A stretch of 64,000 nt of DNA from the NCBI RefSeq assembly GCF_000165485.1, contig NC_014623.1:7024893-7088892 (forward strand), given 5' to 3'. The notes under the pieces were generated by a model, which was given only the letters and a program-made list of their open reading frames with translations, had not been told where the DNA came from and made no database searches. Made by a program: the position numbers and the translations under genes. This DNA comes from Stigmatella aurantiaca DW4/3-1. GTDB taxonomy: Bacteria > Myxococcota > Myxococcia > Myxococcales > Myxococcaceae. Shown piece after piece: positions 10,075-18,441 of this stretch; the stretch's first letter is position 1, and the number at the start of each line of letters is the position of its first letter.

Positions 10075-11940
10075 ATGCGACGTCTGGTCTGGATTGCTGT
10101 GTGCGCCGCACTGGCCGGCTGCCCCAAGGGCAAGGAAGAGGTGCCCGATGCGGGCCCGCCCATCGACCCCGGTCCAGACGCCTTGACCGAGAAAGAGCCC
10201 AATGAGCGGCCAGACCAGGCGCTGGCCCTGATCCGGGATGCGGTGGTGACGGGAGCCCTCTCGGCCGACCCCTCCAAACAGGATGAGGACTGGTACCGGC
10301 TGGCACCGTCCACCGCGCGGACGGCGGACATCACCCTGTCCGGCATTCCCGGAGTGGATGTGACGCTGGAGGTCTACGACCGGGACCGCAACCGGCTGGG
10401 GAATGTGAACAGCGAGGGGGAAGGCAAACCGGAGCGCTTTCCGAACCTCTTCGTCGAGGGCGAGCGCTTCGTGCGCGTGGCCTCGGCTCGCAAAGGCAGC
10501 GGAGGGGCCTACACCCTCACGCTGAGCTACCGGCGGCCCAATGACGGCGAAGAGCGGGAGCCCAACGACCGGGCCGTGGACGCATCCCCGCTGACGCTTG
10601 GGCAGGCGGTGGCCGCCTACATCGGCCACTCGGGCGATGAGGATTGGTATCGCGTCGAATTGCCCGCCCCCGAGGCCGCCTCCCCGCCCTCTGCGGAGCC
10701 CCCCCCTCCCCCGCCCACCGAAGCCCCTCCGCCGACGCCTCCCACCGAGGGCCTGGCGGCCCCCACCGAGGAGGCCACGACCCCCACCGAGGGCATCGTC
10801 CCCCCCGAGGCGCTGGGAGGTGACGCGGGCGTCCCGGGAGCGGTGGCCCAAGGGGGGGATGCGGGCGCTCCTCCCCCGCCCGAGCCTCCCAGCGTGGCCC
10901 TGAAGATCGATCTGTCGGCCCTGGACGGCGTTCGCCCGGAGATCTCGGTGCTCTCCGCCGCGGAGGCCCCGCTGTTCTCCCTGCGTGGCAAGGAAGGCGA
11001 AGCCCTCTCGCTGCGCAACATCGGCGTGCGCGCCACGGACCGCATGGTCTACGTGGTGGTGAAGAGCGGCTGGATGGGCACGGGCAAGGAGGCCCGGCGC
11101 GCCTACAACGCGACGAATGCGTACACCCTCTCGGTCTCGCTCGAAGAGGCGGGGGCCAACGCGGAGCTCGAGCCCAACGATGAGCTGTACAAGGCCACGC
11201 CGCTGACCTCGGCGGGGTTCAAGGAGGGCTTCCTCGCGCCCAAGAGCGACGTGGACCACTACGTGCTGCGGACGAGCGAGCCCGTGCTGGCCAAGGTGGA
11301 GCTGTCCGGGGTGGACCGGCTTGACCTGGTGCTCTCGGCGGTGGAGCCCCCCACGGGCGACGGCGCGCAGGAGACGGTGACCCTGCGAGCCAATGACGGC
11401 GCGGTGAAGGAGCCCGAGCGCCTCAACAACGTCTCGTGCCGGGAGACGTGCTACTTCCGGGTCGAGAGCGCCACCCGGAAGATCGACGGCAAGTGGGTGA
11501 AGGACTTCGAGAACGCGGACTTGCCCTACCGCATCTCGGTCACCACGGTGCCCGACAACGGCAGCGAGGAGAGCGAGCCCAACAACACGGCGGCCCGGGC
11601 CACGGAGCTGACGTTCGGCAAGCCGCTGCGCGGCACGGTGTACCCGGTCAAGGACGTGGACTACTACCGGCTGGACCTGTCGGACCGGCCGGTGCGCACC
11701 TCGCTCCGGGCCACGCTCCTGGGCATCCTCAAGGTGGACGTGGGGCTGTACCTCCACCGGATGGGCGAGGACGGGAAGCTGTCGCTCGTGCAGACGGCCG
11801 ACCGCGCCAAGGGGGACCAGCCAGAGACCATCCGCTACAGCGCCGAGCCTGGGGTCTACCTCCTGGAAGTCCGCGATACGAAGAACCGCGAGTCCAACTT
11901 CCAGGACGCGTACCAGCTCTCCGTCGAGGAGGGAGAGTAA
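10075..11940 (+). CDS. Lipoprotein with four PPC-like EPN(D/E) repeats
   Basis: A 621-residue lipoprotein (signal ending CAALAGC) of unknown function. Four modules each start with an acidic motif, EKEPNERPDQA, EREPNDRAVDA, ELEPNDELYKA and ESEPNNTAARA, followed by a D-x-D-x-Y-R/V-L strand such as DEDWYRL, DEDWYRV, DVDHYVL and DVDYYRL. This pattern matches bacterial pre-peptidase C-terminal (PPC) domains, here without any peptidase. A Pro/Glu-rich linker separates modules 2 and 3 in the region of residues 210-285. ATG 10075 has AGGAG at 5-nt spacing, better than the GTG one codon earlier. The likely site is the outer membrane or periplasm. Confidence 0.82.
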   Translation: MRRLVWIAVCAALAGCPKGKEEVPDAGPPIDPGPDALTEKEPNERPDQALALIRDAVVTGALSADPSKQDEDWYRLAPSTARTADITLSGIPGVDVTLEVYDRDRNRLGNVNSEGEGKPERFPNLFVEGERFVRVASARKGSGGAYTLTLSYRRPNDGEEREPNDRAVDASPLTLGQAVAAYIGHSGDEDWYRVELPAPEAASPPSAEPPPPPPTEAPPPTPPTEGLAAPTEEATTPTEGIVPPEALGGDAGVPGAVAQGGDAGAPPPPEPPSVALKIDLSALDGVRPEISVLSAAEAPLFSLRGKEGEALSLRNIGVRATDRMVYVVVKSGWMGTGKEARRAYNATNAYTLSVSLEEAGANAELEPNDELYKATPLTSAGFKEGFLAPKSDVDHYVLRTSEPVLAKVELSGVDRLDLVLSAVEPPTGDGAQETVTLRANDGAVKEPERLNNVSCRETCYFRVESATRKIDGKWVKDFENADLPYRISVTTVPDNGSEESEPNNTAARATELTFGKPLRGTVYPVKDVDYYRLDLSDRPVRTSLRATLLGILKVDVGLYLHRMGEDGKLSLVQTADRAKGDQPETIRYSAEPGVYLLEVRDTKNRESNFQDAYQLSVEEGE

Positions 11941-12011
11941 GGGGCCCAACCCCCCCGACACTTCTCGTTGACAAGCCAGGGCGAGGCCCCTACTTTGGGC
12001 CCGCTTCCGCT

Positions 12012-12084
12012 GCGGTGGTAGCTCAGCTGGTAGAGCACGAGCTTCCCAAGCTCGGGGTCGCGGGTTCGAATCCCGTCCGCCGCT
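12012..12084 (+). tRNA. tRNA-Gly (anticodon CCC)
   Basis: All arms can be folded by hand. The acceptor is GCGGTGG with CCGCCGC (one G-T pair) and discriminator T at 12084. The D arm is GCTC/GAGC, and the anticodon stem CGAGC/GCTCG has loop TTCCCAA giving anticodon CCC (reads GGG). The T arm is GCGGG/CCCGT with loop TTCGAAT. CCA is not encoded. A strong hairpin follows 9 nt later, and a degenerate integrase gene lies just beyond, so the 3' end is a likely former integration site. Confidence 0.96.
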
Positions 12085-12092
12085 CACTCATA

Positions 12093-12133
12093 AAGGCCGG
12101 TAGTTCCTGGGGAAACTGGGGGCTACCGGCCTT
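12093..12133 (+). terminator. Hairpin terminator after tRNA-Gly
   Basis: An 11-bp perfect inverted repeat, AAGGCCGGTAG (12093-12103) with CTACCGGCCTT (12123-12133), loop 19 nt, begins 9 nt after the tRNA. Only a short T-poor stretch (CGTGTTT) follows, so it is an imperfect intrinsic terminator. It could equally act as a processing hairpin for the tRNA precursor. Confidence 0.6.
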
Positions 12134-12242
12134 CGTGTTTCTGGGCTTGGGAGCACCTTGCAGCAAGGATGCAGCCAGCGGAGCGAAACCGGCCCCGCCG
12201 ATCCCCTCCCGGCTTGCGCCCGCGGCCACTCCCCTGCTGCTC

Positions 12243-12575
12243 GCCGGAGGCCGGACCCAAGGACAGTGTGTTGATCTCCTGACGCAGGCAGGCCGGATCC
12301 AAGTGGGCGCAGCGCCGCATGGTGAGGCTCGGCTCGGAGTGCCGCAGGACGCTGGATGAGCAACGAGGCGCATGTCGCAGCGGGGGCACCGCTTCGCCTC
12401 AGCCTCGGCCGCCTCCTTCAGGTAGCCACACCCCTTCCGGCGACAGACGAGTTTCCAGCCACTCACGATACCGGCCCGGCCCCAAGTCCGCTGGAGGGTG
12501 GCCTGGGCCTTGAAGTCCCGGCGGCGCATGGAGCCATCCGGTGCCGGGAAAAGCAGTTCGGGGGTGCTAATACGT
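12243..12575 (-). pseudogene. Degenerate tyrosine-recombinase (integrase), C-terminal remnant
   Basis: Two minus-strand frames together match the C-terminal half of myxobacterial phage-type integrases. The first (12562-12361) reads LLFPAPDGSM, then WKLVCRRKGCGY and KRCPRCDMRL, the zinc ribbon these integrases carry inside the catalytic domain. A second frame (12350-12243) continues VLRHSEPSLTMRRCAHLDP and LRQEINTLSLG, matching the segment around the active-site tyrosine. The part between, which should hold the HDLRHT box, is missing, the frame shifts at about 12350-12361, and the tyrosine position (usually Y before AHL) is Cys. The remnant is therefore dead. It ends pointing at the 3' end of tRNA-Gly, as expected for a tRNA-targeting element. 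Confidence 0.7.
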
Positions 12576-12637
12576 TGGCAGTTCAAGTCCCATGTCCCCG
12601 AAATCCGGGGCAGGTCCACCTCGCGAAATGGGGATGC

Positions 12638-13057
12638 ATGATGCTTAAGCTCATTTTCTCGATCATCGGCGGGATGCTCATCGCTTTCGCCCTCGTGTTC
12701 GCAACCGACGCTCTCTTCCACTCGATGTCTTCATCGCCTGCTCCGGCGGATACGAATGACAGAGAGGCCATGCAGGCTTATCTGGCGAGTCAGCCATCAG
12801 GCGCCCTCCTCGCGGTGTTGGTGGGCTGGGCCGTGGCCGCCTTTGCGGGCGCTGCCCTCGCAGCCCGTTTGGGCGGACGCGGTCCATGGCCCGGCTGGGT
12901 CGTCGCCGGGCTGTTCTTCCTTGCCACGGTATTTAACTTTCTCATCTTCCCGCACCCAGCATGGATGGTGTTGGCTGGGATCGTGTTGATCATCGCGGCC
13001 GGCTGGTTCGGCTCCCGCGTGGGAACTCGACGTAGCGCTGATCCTCGGGATGTTTGA
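12638..13057 (+). CDS. Small four-helix membrane protein, function unknown
   Basis: A 139-residue integral membrane protein. Four hydrophobic segments are visible: LIFSIIGGMLIAFALVFA (about 5-23), ALLAVLVGWAVAAFAGAAL (about 55-75), WVVAGLFFLATVFNFLIF (about 86-104) and MVLAGIVLIIAAGWFG (about 108-124). It ends with a short Arg-rich tail. No catalytic motif is visible and I do not recognise the family. Two adjacent ATGs (12638, 12641) follow a GGGGA stretch. The gene sits between the integrase remnant and a decayed lipoprotein gene, so it may be part of the same variable stretch. Confidence 0.7.
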   Translation: MMLKLIFSIIGGMLIAFALVFATDALFHSMSSSPAPADTNDREAMQAYLASQPSGALLAVLVGWAVAAFAGAALAARLGGRGPWPGWVVAGLFFLATVFNFLIFPHPAWMVLAGIVLIIAAGWFGSRVGTRRSADPRDV

Positions 13058-13068
13058 GTTGAGGGCCG

Positions 13069-13404
13069 CTACGGGCAGGTCTGCCCGGCGAGGAACCAGC
13101 AGCGAGTGTGGGGCGAGGTCTTGAAGAAATCGAGCAGCATCGCGCCCACCTTGCTCTCCCCGGGCTGGGTGAATGGTGTTTCGGGCCTGCGGGTGCAGGC
13201 CGCCGGTGAAGCCCTTGTACGAGCCGGAGAGCAGGTGGTGGAGGGGGATGTTTCCGGTAGAGAGGCCGCGGGCCTGGGCGTCCTGGGACGGGAATTCTCC
13301 GAGAGCGCGTCACCCCCACAGGCTACGAGCAGGAAGGGGAGCAGACAGGTGGTGAGGCGCGTGACCCCGCGCTGGAGGGGAGCTCGAAAGAAAGCAGAAG
13401 TCAT
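13069..13404 (-). pseudogene. Decayed lipoprotein gene with internal deletion and frame disruption
   Basis: The open frame gives 111 residues: a lipoprotein signal (RLTTCLLPFLLVAC, Cys followed by GGD), a Pro/Thr/Arg-rich middle that looks out of frame, and a tail PGESKVGAMLLDFF...SPHTRCWFLAG that looks like the natural C-terminus of a longer secreted protein. A second minus-strand frame across the middle reads NIPLHHLLSGSYKGFTGGLH, a coding-like segment resembling the N-terminal part of secreted proteins in this group. The parsimonious reading is an N-terminal and a C-terminal piece joined by a large deletion plus a frameshift. The parent family is not named here because the middle is lost. 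Confidence 0.5.
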
Positions 13405-13471
13405 GTCATGGGCTCCGCGGGGTGCAACAGCCTTCGGGGGCTTAGACCATTTATGCTTGATTTGAATATTA

Positions 13472-13499
13472 TTGAGCTTATTCAGAATTTCCCTATTAT
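13472..13499 (+). promoter_or_regulatory. Sigma-70-type promoter for the DUF1800/DUF1501 pair
   Basis: TTGAGC (13472-13477), a 16-nt spacer and TATTAT (13494-13499) lie in an AT-rich island unusual for this genome, 36 nt before the ATG at 13536. A GGAGG ribosome site follows in between. The island also separates the decayed lipoprotein gene on the other strand, so divergent promoters are possible. Motif match by eye only. Confidence 0.5.
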
Positions 13500-13535
13500 G
13501 CGTCTTCCGCGCAACATCCCCCGGAGGACACCCGG

Positions 13536-15206
13536 ATGCTTCGACGTACCGCCCTTGCCCTTGTCTTGTGCGCCACCGCCTGCGCACCCGAGGAACTGCC
13601 CGCCGGCGAGAACCCGGCCGAGGCGCTCCGCCAGGTGGAACAGGCCGCCGAGCCGCTCGATACCCCCACCGAGAGGAACGCCATCCGGTTCCTGGAGCAG
13701 GCTACCTTCGGCCCGCGCCTGGCCCAGGGGGTAAGCCCAAGGCCCATTGACTCCGTGGATCAGGTGATGGCCGAAGGCATCTCCAAGTCCATCACGGCAC
13801 AACTCTCCGCCACCCGCTCCACGTTCGATGGCACCAACGACAGCAAGGGCCTGGACTCCCAGTTCTTCGTCAACGCCGTCACGGGCAAGGATCAGCTCCG
13901 GCAGCGGGTGGCCTTCGCGCTGAGCCAGATCCTCGTCGTCTCGCCCAACGGCATCGCCAACATCGCGTCCACGCCCGAGTCGGAGCCCAAGGTGGCGATG
14001 GCGGGTTACCTCAACCTGCTTTCCACGAATGCCTTCGGAAACTTCCGGACCCTGTTGGAGGCGGTCACCAAGAGCCCCGCCATGGGGAACTACCTCGACA
14101 TGGTGGACAACCGCGCGTTCGACAAGGACGGCAATCCCAAGGAGCCGAACGAGAACTATGCGCGCGAGATGCTGCAGCTCTTCACCCTGGGTTTGCACAA
14201 GCTGAACGAGGACGGCACCGTGCAACTCGACGCGGAAGGATTGCCCATCCCCGTGTACACCGAGGCGCAAGTCCAGGCGTTCTCGCGGGCGCTCTCCGGG
14301 TGGACCTTCGCCGCGGCCACCGGCTGCCCCAGCATCGGCCGCACCAACCCACCCAACTACACGGAGCCGATGATTGGGTGCAACGTGAACCATCTGTCCA
14401 CCTCCCAGACCCTGCTCCGGGGCGTGGTGACAACGGAGGGGGGAGGCACCACGGCGCACCTCAAGCAGGCGCTCGACAACGTCTTCGCCGATCCAAACCT
14501 CCCGCCCTTCATCTGCAAGCAGCTCATCCAGCACCTCGTCACCAGCAACCCGAGCCCCGCCTATGTCAGCCGGGTCGTGGCAGTCTTCAAGAACAACGGC
14601 AGCGGCGTGCGCGGCGACCTGAGCGCGGTGGTGCGGAAGATCCTGGAGGACGACGAGGCGCGCGGCCCGCAGCCCTCGCAGGCCCTCTACGCCACCTACG
14701 GCCACCTCCGGTCTCCCGCGCTGTTCATCACCTCCATGGTCCGGTGGCTGGACGCCACGCTCGACACGTCCGCGGACAAGGATCCGGGCAAGAAGCTCAA
14801 TGCGTGGAGCAGCTCGCTTGGCCAGGATGTGCCCCGCCCACCCTCGGTCTTCAGTTACTACCCTCCGAATGCGCCCGCGCCCGGCGGGAACGGATTGCTC
14901 GGTCCTGAGTTCGCCATCCTGGACACCGCGACGGCCACCGCCCGAGCCAACTTCGTGAACGACCTGCTCTTCTCGAACTCGACGGCCAATGCGGGCATCC
15001 TCATCGATCTGAGCAAGCTCCCGGCGGACGCCACCGGGCTGGTGGCCTGGCTTGGCCGCTACTGGCTCCACGGCTCGATGTCCTCGAGCCTTCAGTCCGC
15101 CGTCACCAATGCCTTCACCAACCCCCGGGCTGGCAGCACGCTGCGCAGGCAGAAGCTGGCCATCTACCTCACGTCGCTCTCCCCCGAGTACCAGATCCAG
15201 AGGTGA
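13536..15206 (+). CDS. DUF1800 family lipoprotein
   Basis: A 556-residue protein with a lipoprotein signal (ALVLCATACAPEE) and a DUF1800 domain over most of its length. Typical segments are AIRFLEQATFGPRL, LRQRVAFALSQILVVS, PNENYAREMLQLFTLGLH and FSRALSGWTF. DUF1800 proteins are exported, of unknown activity, and nearly always paired with a DUF1501 protein as here. The stop codon overlaps the region just before the DUF1501 start, so the two are translated from one message. Length is normal. GGAGG lies 9 nt upstream of the ATG. Confidence 0.9.
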   Translation: MLRRTALALVLCATACAPEELPAGENPAEALRQVEQAAEPLDTPTERNAIRFLEQATFGPRLAQGVSPRPIDSVDQVMAEGISKSITAQLSATRSTFDGTNDSKGLDSQFFVNAVTGKDQLRQRVAFALSQILVVSPNGIANIASTPESEPKVAMAGYLNLLSTNAFGNFRTLLEAVTKSPAMGNYLDMVDNRAFDKDGNPKEPNENYAREMLQLFTLGLHKLNEDGTVQLDAEGLPIPVYTEAQVQAFSRALSGWTFAAATGCPSIGRTNPPNYTEPMIGCNVNHLSTSQTLLRGVVTTEGGGTTAHLKQALDNVFADPNLPPFICKQLIQHLVTSNPSPAYVSRVVAVFKNNGSGVRGDLSAVVRKILEDDEARGPQPSQALYATYGHLRSPALFITSMVRWLDATLDTSADKDPGKKLNAWSSSLGQDVPRPPSVFSYYPPNAPAPGGNGLLGPEFAILDTATATARANFVNDLLFSNSTANAGILIDLSKLPADATGLVAWLGRYWLHGSMSSSLQSAVTNAFTNPRAGSTLRRQKLAIYLTSLSPEYQIQR

Positions 15207-15211
15207 ACCCC

Positions 15212-16753
15212 ATGACCCTTTCACGACGCCACTTCCTCCGCGAGGTTACCCGTGGCCTGGGTTGCCTCGCTGCTGCCTCCGCCCTTCCTCGCTGGCTGGG
15301 TGAGGCGGAAGCCGCCTCGATCGGCGGCTACGCGGGCTACCGCGCCGCGGTGTGTGTCTTCCTTCTGGGAGGCAATGACTCCAACAACCTCCTCATTCCC
15401 AAGCTGAGCACCCCCTACGCGCAGTACCGCGCGGCGCGGCCGAACATCGGCATCGCCCAGGCCGACCTGCTCACCATCAACCCCGTGGGCCTGGCTGCGG
15501 GGTCCTATGGGCTGCACCCCTCGCTCAAGAAGCTCCAGGCGCTCTTCGAGCAGGAGCGGGCCGCCGTCGTGTGCAACGTGGGGCCGCTCGTGTTGCCCAT
15601 GAGGAAGAACGACTACCTCACGGGCGGCGTGATCCGGCCGGACAACCTGTTCTCTCACTCCGACCAGCAGGACGCCTGGGCGAGCTCGATCGCCAACCCC
15701 TCCTCCGTGGAGCTGCCGTTGCCGCTCATTGGCAAGGTCACCGGATGGGGCGGCCGGACCGCAGACAAGATCGCCGGGCTGAACCCGGGGGAATACCCGG
15801 AGGTGACGTCGTTCGGGGGCAAGGCGCTCTTCTCCACGGGGGCCGACCGGCAGCCCCTGGTGGTGGCCGCGAACGGCAAGCTCGAGTTCGAGGGGACGGG
15901 CGACGAGGACTTCAACACCATCCAGCAGGAGGCGCTCTCCGAGGTGCTCGGGATTCACAATGACGTCATCCTGGAGGCGTCTTACGGCGGGACGTTCGCC
16001 ACGGCGCAGCAGTTCGCCGCGGCAAGAGCCGCCGCGCGCGAGGCCGCCTGGCTCCTGCTCCCGGTGGCGACGCGCGAGGCCATTGATGCCCTGTTCGAGC
16101 TTCCCGAGGGTGGCTCGAACTGGGGGCTGCCGGGCCAGCTCTATCAGGTCGTCCGGGATCTCGTGGCGGGCGCGATGCCCACGGCGAGCGGCGGGCTCGG
16201 CCTCAAGCGCCAAATGTTCTCCGTGGGACTGGGCGGCTTCGATACCCATACGGGACAGGATACGGCCCAGAGCGCGCTGTTCGCGCAGCTCGACTTCTCG
16301 CTCGACGCCTTCCACCAGGCCCTCGCGATTCTCCGGGCGGGGCCGAGCTTCGGTACGGCGCCCCCGCAGACCACGCTCTTCACGATCAGCGACTTCGGCC
16401 GCACCTTCCTGGAGAACTCCAACAAGGGCACGGACCACGGTTGGGGCAGCCACATGCTCGTGCTGGGAGACCGCGTCGTGGGCCGCCGTCTCTATGGCGC
16501 CTTCCCGAACCTGGACCTGACGAACAACGCGGCGAACAACCTCGATGCCGTCGACGCCAAGGGACGCTGGCTTCCCTCGCTGACGGTGGACCAGTACGCC
16601 CATTCCATCGCCGCGTGGCTGGGCCTTTCGGCCGTCGAGGAGCGGGACTACGTGTTCCCGAACCTCGGTGCCTATGTCGCCGCCGCGGCCGCCAACCAGT
16701 TCCCCGAGAGCGCGCGGAAGACCAAGATCGATTTCCTGCTCCAGGACACCTGA
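15212..16753 (+). CDS. DUF1501 family Tat-exported protein
   Basis: A 513-residue protein with a twin-arginine signal (LSRRHFLREV, then hydrophobic LGCLAAASALP) and the DUF1501 domain, a sulfatase/alkaline-phosphatase-like fold. Seen are VCVFLLGGNDSNNLL near the N-terminus, QMFSVGLGGFDTHTGQD in the middle and SDFGRTFLENSNKGTDHGWG with GSHMLVLGD in the C-terminal half. Family members share metal-site-like Asp and His residues, but no substrate is established. ATG 15212 has AGAGG 8 nt before it and begins just after the DUF1800 stop, so the two probably work together outside the cytoplasmic membrane. Confidence 0.9.
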   Translation: MTLSRRHFLREVTRGLGCLAAASALPRWLGEAEAASIGGYAGYRAAVCVFLLGGNDSNNLLIPKLSTPYAQYRAARPNIGIAQADLLTINPVGLAAGSYGLHPSLKKLQALFEQERAAVVCNVGPLVLPMRKNDYLTGGVIRPDNLFSHSDQQDAWASSIANPSSVELPLPLIGKVTGWGGRTADKIAGLNPGEYPEVTSFGGKALFSTGADRQPLVVAANGKLEFEGTGDEDFNTIQQEALSEVLGIHNDVILEASYGGTFATAQQFAAARAAAREAAWLLLPVATREAIDALFELPEGGSNWGLPGQLYQVVRDLVAGAMPTASGGLGLKRQMFSVGLGGFDTHTGQDTAQSALFAQLDFSLDAFHQALAILRAGPSFGTAPPQTTLFTISDFGRTFLENSNKGTDHGWGSHMLVLGDRVVGRRLYGAFPNLDLTNNAANNLDAVDAKGRWLPSLTVDQYAHSIAAWLGLSAVEERDYVFPNLGAYVAAAAANQFPESARKTKIDFLLQDT

Positions 16754-17661
16754 GGGGGCTGCTGCCTCGAGCGTGAGATGACCCGGATGGCGCGCGCGAC
16801 GGCACGCGCCGTGCGGGCTGGCCCAGCAAGACTGGACGGCGGGGGCTTGTGCACCGACGACGCGGGCTGCGCGGAGCGCTGGCAACTCAGAGGGAGTAAA
16901 GACATGAGCTGAGGTATGGAGCTGGGGAAAGCCGACCAGCGCCTACGGCAGTTCTGGCCCATTCCACGCACACCTCCGTTCGATGGGCTTGCACGACGCG
17001 GTCGCGGCGTCCTCTCAGAACACGGTCTGCCTATTGGATGATAAGGGACGTGCCCGAGAGGAGGCGCGGAACGCCTCGGATTTGGCCTTCAGCATTCAAG
17101 AAGCAGGCGGCTTTCGGCGCTGCACCTGGCGCACGGGGACCCGAAAGAACCCGTCGGCTCGCTTTGCCCTCCGTCGGGTGAATGCAGGGGGGTGCCCCAG
17201 AGCGAGCAGGAATCCCTCGGGTTGCCCATCGCATGGCGCGATGGAGAGCCGGAGCCTGCCAATGACCTCCTCCACTCCCAAGTTGAATGATTCCTGTCCC
17301 CCGATGCGGATGGAGCCTCCAACCCACATCCGATCCCATTCTCCGCTCCTGGAGCGCATAGACCCTGGCCCGGCCAACTGCCAGTTCCGCCACCTCTCCC
17401 GCCCAGGATGAGCAGCGGCGCCAAGGCGATGCCGCAGCGCAGCTCCCGCTCCCGCCATAGGGAGGGGAACTGGGAACCACGGGCAGCGAGTCAGCGGCGA
17501 CCCTGTGCCAGAAAGTCCTCCACGTCCGCAGGCCGAATGCGGATGGCGTTGCGCACCCGCACGTGGAGCAGGTCGCCTCGCCCCACAGCCTTGTTACCTC
17601 CTGCTGTCGGCTGGGCCCTTTGCTTTTCCGGCCGCGGAACACCGCCCTAAAGTCACGGCGC
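16754..17661. other. 908-nt region without an intact gene; several coding-like remnants
   Basis: No complete gene is convincing here. On the plus strand a short frame ends DMS-stop near 16912, and a 42-codon frame MELGKADQRLRQFW starts at 16916 and ends at about 17044. On the minus strand 17096-17458 holds a frame with protein-like composition (MWVGGSIRIGGQESFNLGVE, then CDGQPEGFLLALGHP) that I cannot assign. At 17491-17586 there is an excisionase-type fragment listed separately. The pattern suggests the graveyard of a mobile or accessory insertion. Confidence 0.45.
17491..17586 (-). pseudogene. Excisionase-type HTH_17 C-terminal fragment
   Basis: A 31-codon minus-strand segment starting at a GTG reads VGRGDLLHVRVRNAIRIRPA, continues DVEDFLAQGRR and ends at a stop. 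This closely follows the second half of helix-turn-helix 17/excisionase domains (a G-x-L-x-x-V-R-V-x-x-x-x-R-I-R-x-x-D-x-x-x-F-L pattern). The first recognition helices are absent upstream. An AGGAGG lies 10 nt before the GTG, so translation is possible, but the domain is incomplete. The frame is broken relative to the longer reading frames covering it. Confidence 0.5.
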
Positions 17662-18240
17662 ATGGGCGTTCACGATTACCGATGCAGTGTCTGCGGCACC
17701 CCTTCCACCTATGCGTGCGGCGAGAAGACCGGCGAGCCCTGCGAGGAAGAGGGGGTAGGAGAGGACCAGGCCGTGCTCGACCTGTTCTTCTTCGCGGCAG
17801 CGGATGCGCCTCAAAGCGCCGGGGAATTCGAGCAGGTGCGAGGCCGGGCCCGCCGCGTCGAGACGAAGCCGTTCGGCTATGACTGGGGAGATTGGGAGTT
17901 CGAGCCCAGCCTCAACTACCGGCAGTTGCTCATGGACGACGACGACGTGGCGGGCATCTGGGCCATCCAGCCCTTCGACGAGGACATCGGAGAGGGCAGC
18001 CCCGTCTCCATCGAGATCCCCGAGGGCGAGCAAGTCTGGGCCGTGAACTACTGCCCGCCGTGCCGCGAGCTGTTCGTGGGGAACGCGAAGCCCACGGAGG
18101 AGCCCTGCATCGCGTTCCTGCGGGCCGTCGCCGAACAGCTCGCGCTGGACTTCACGAACGTGCGGGGAAGCGCGGACAAGACGTCCTTCATCACGTCGGT
18201 TCGCGAACGCATCGCCCGAAGACGTCCCGTGACCGGATAA
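17662..18240 (+). CDS. Hypothetical acidic protein with CxxC pairs
   Basis: A 192-residue, acidic, soluble protein without signal peptide. It begins MGVHDYRCSVCGTPSTYACG with a CSVC pair, and has a second pair, CPPC, in VNYCPPCRELF near residue 133, so a single zinc site is likely. The middle is rich in Asp/Glu (LLMDDDDVAGIW, PFDEDIGEGSPV) and the end is basic (RERIARRRPV). I do not recognise the family. It stands alone between the remnant-rich region and the GH16 gene. The ATG is the only one consistent with the CSVC motif near the start. Confidence 0.65.
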   Translation: MGVHDYRCSVCGTPSTYACGEKTGEPCEEEGVGEDQAVLDLFFFAAADAPQSAGEFEQVRGRARRVETKPFGYDWGDWEFEPSLNYRQLLMDDDDVAGIWAIQPFDEDIGEGSPVSIEIPEGEQVWAVNYCPPCRELFVGNAKPTEEPCIAFLRAVAEQLALDFTNVRGSADKTSFITSVRERIARRRPVTG

Positions 18241-18441
18241 AGGTCCAAGACAGTCTTTTTTCGAGCATCGAATCGTTTCGAATTCACGGCCCCCTCCCAA
18301 TCATAGGCCCCCCCACGGTGACCCGGCGCGTCAATTAATCTCAGATAGACATTGATTAGGCGATTTTCAGGAAATCATGTTAAAACAGTATCCTCTCGCT
18401 TGCGCCACACCCCGTTGGCGCTCCGTGTTGAGGAACTCCCC

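Noticed and set aside
18352-18390. TTGATT and a TATAAT-like element before the GH16 gene
   Set aside because: The AT-rich stretch likely has a promoter, but no pair of hexamers with proper spacing stands out.
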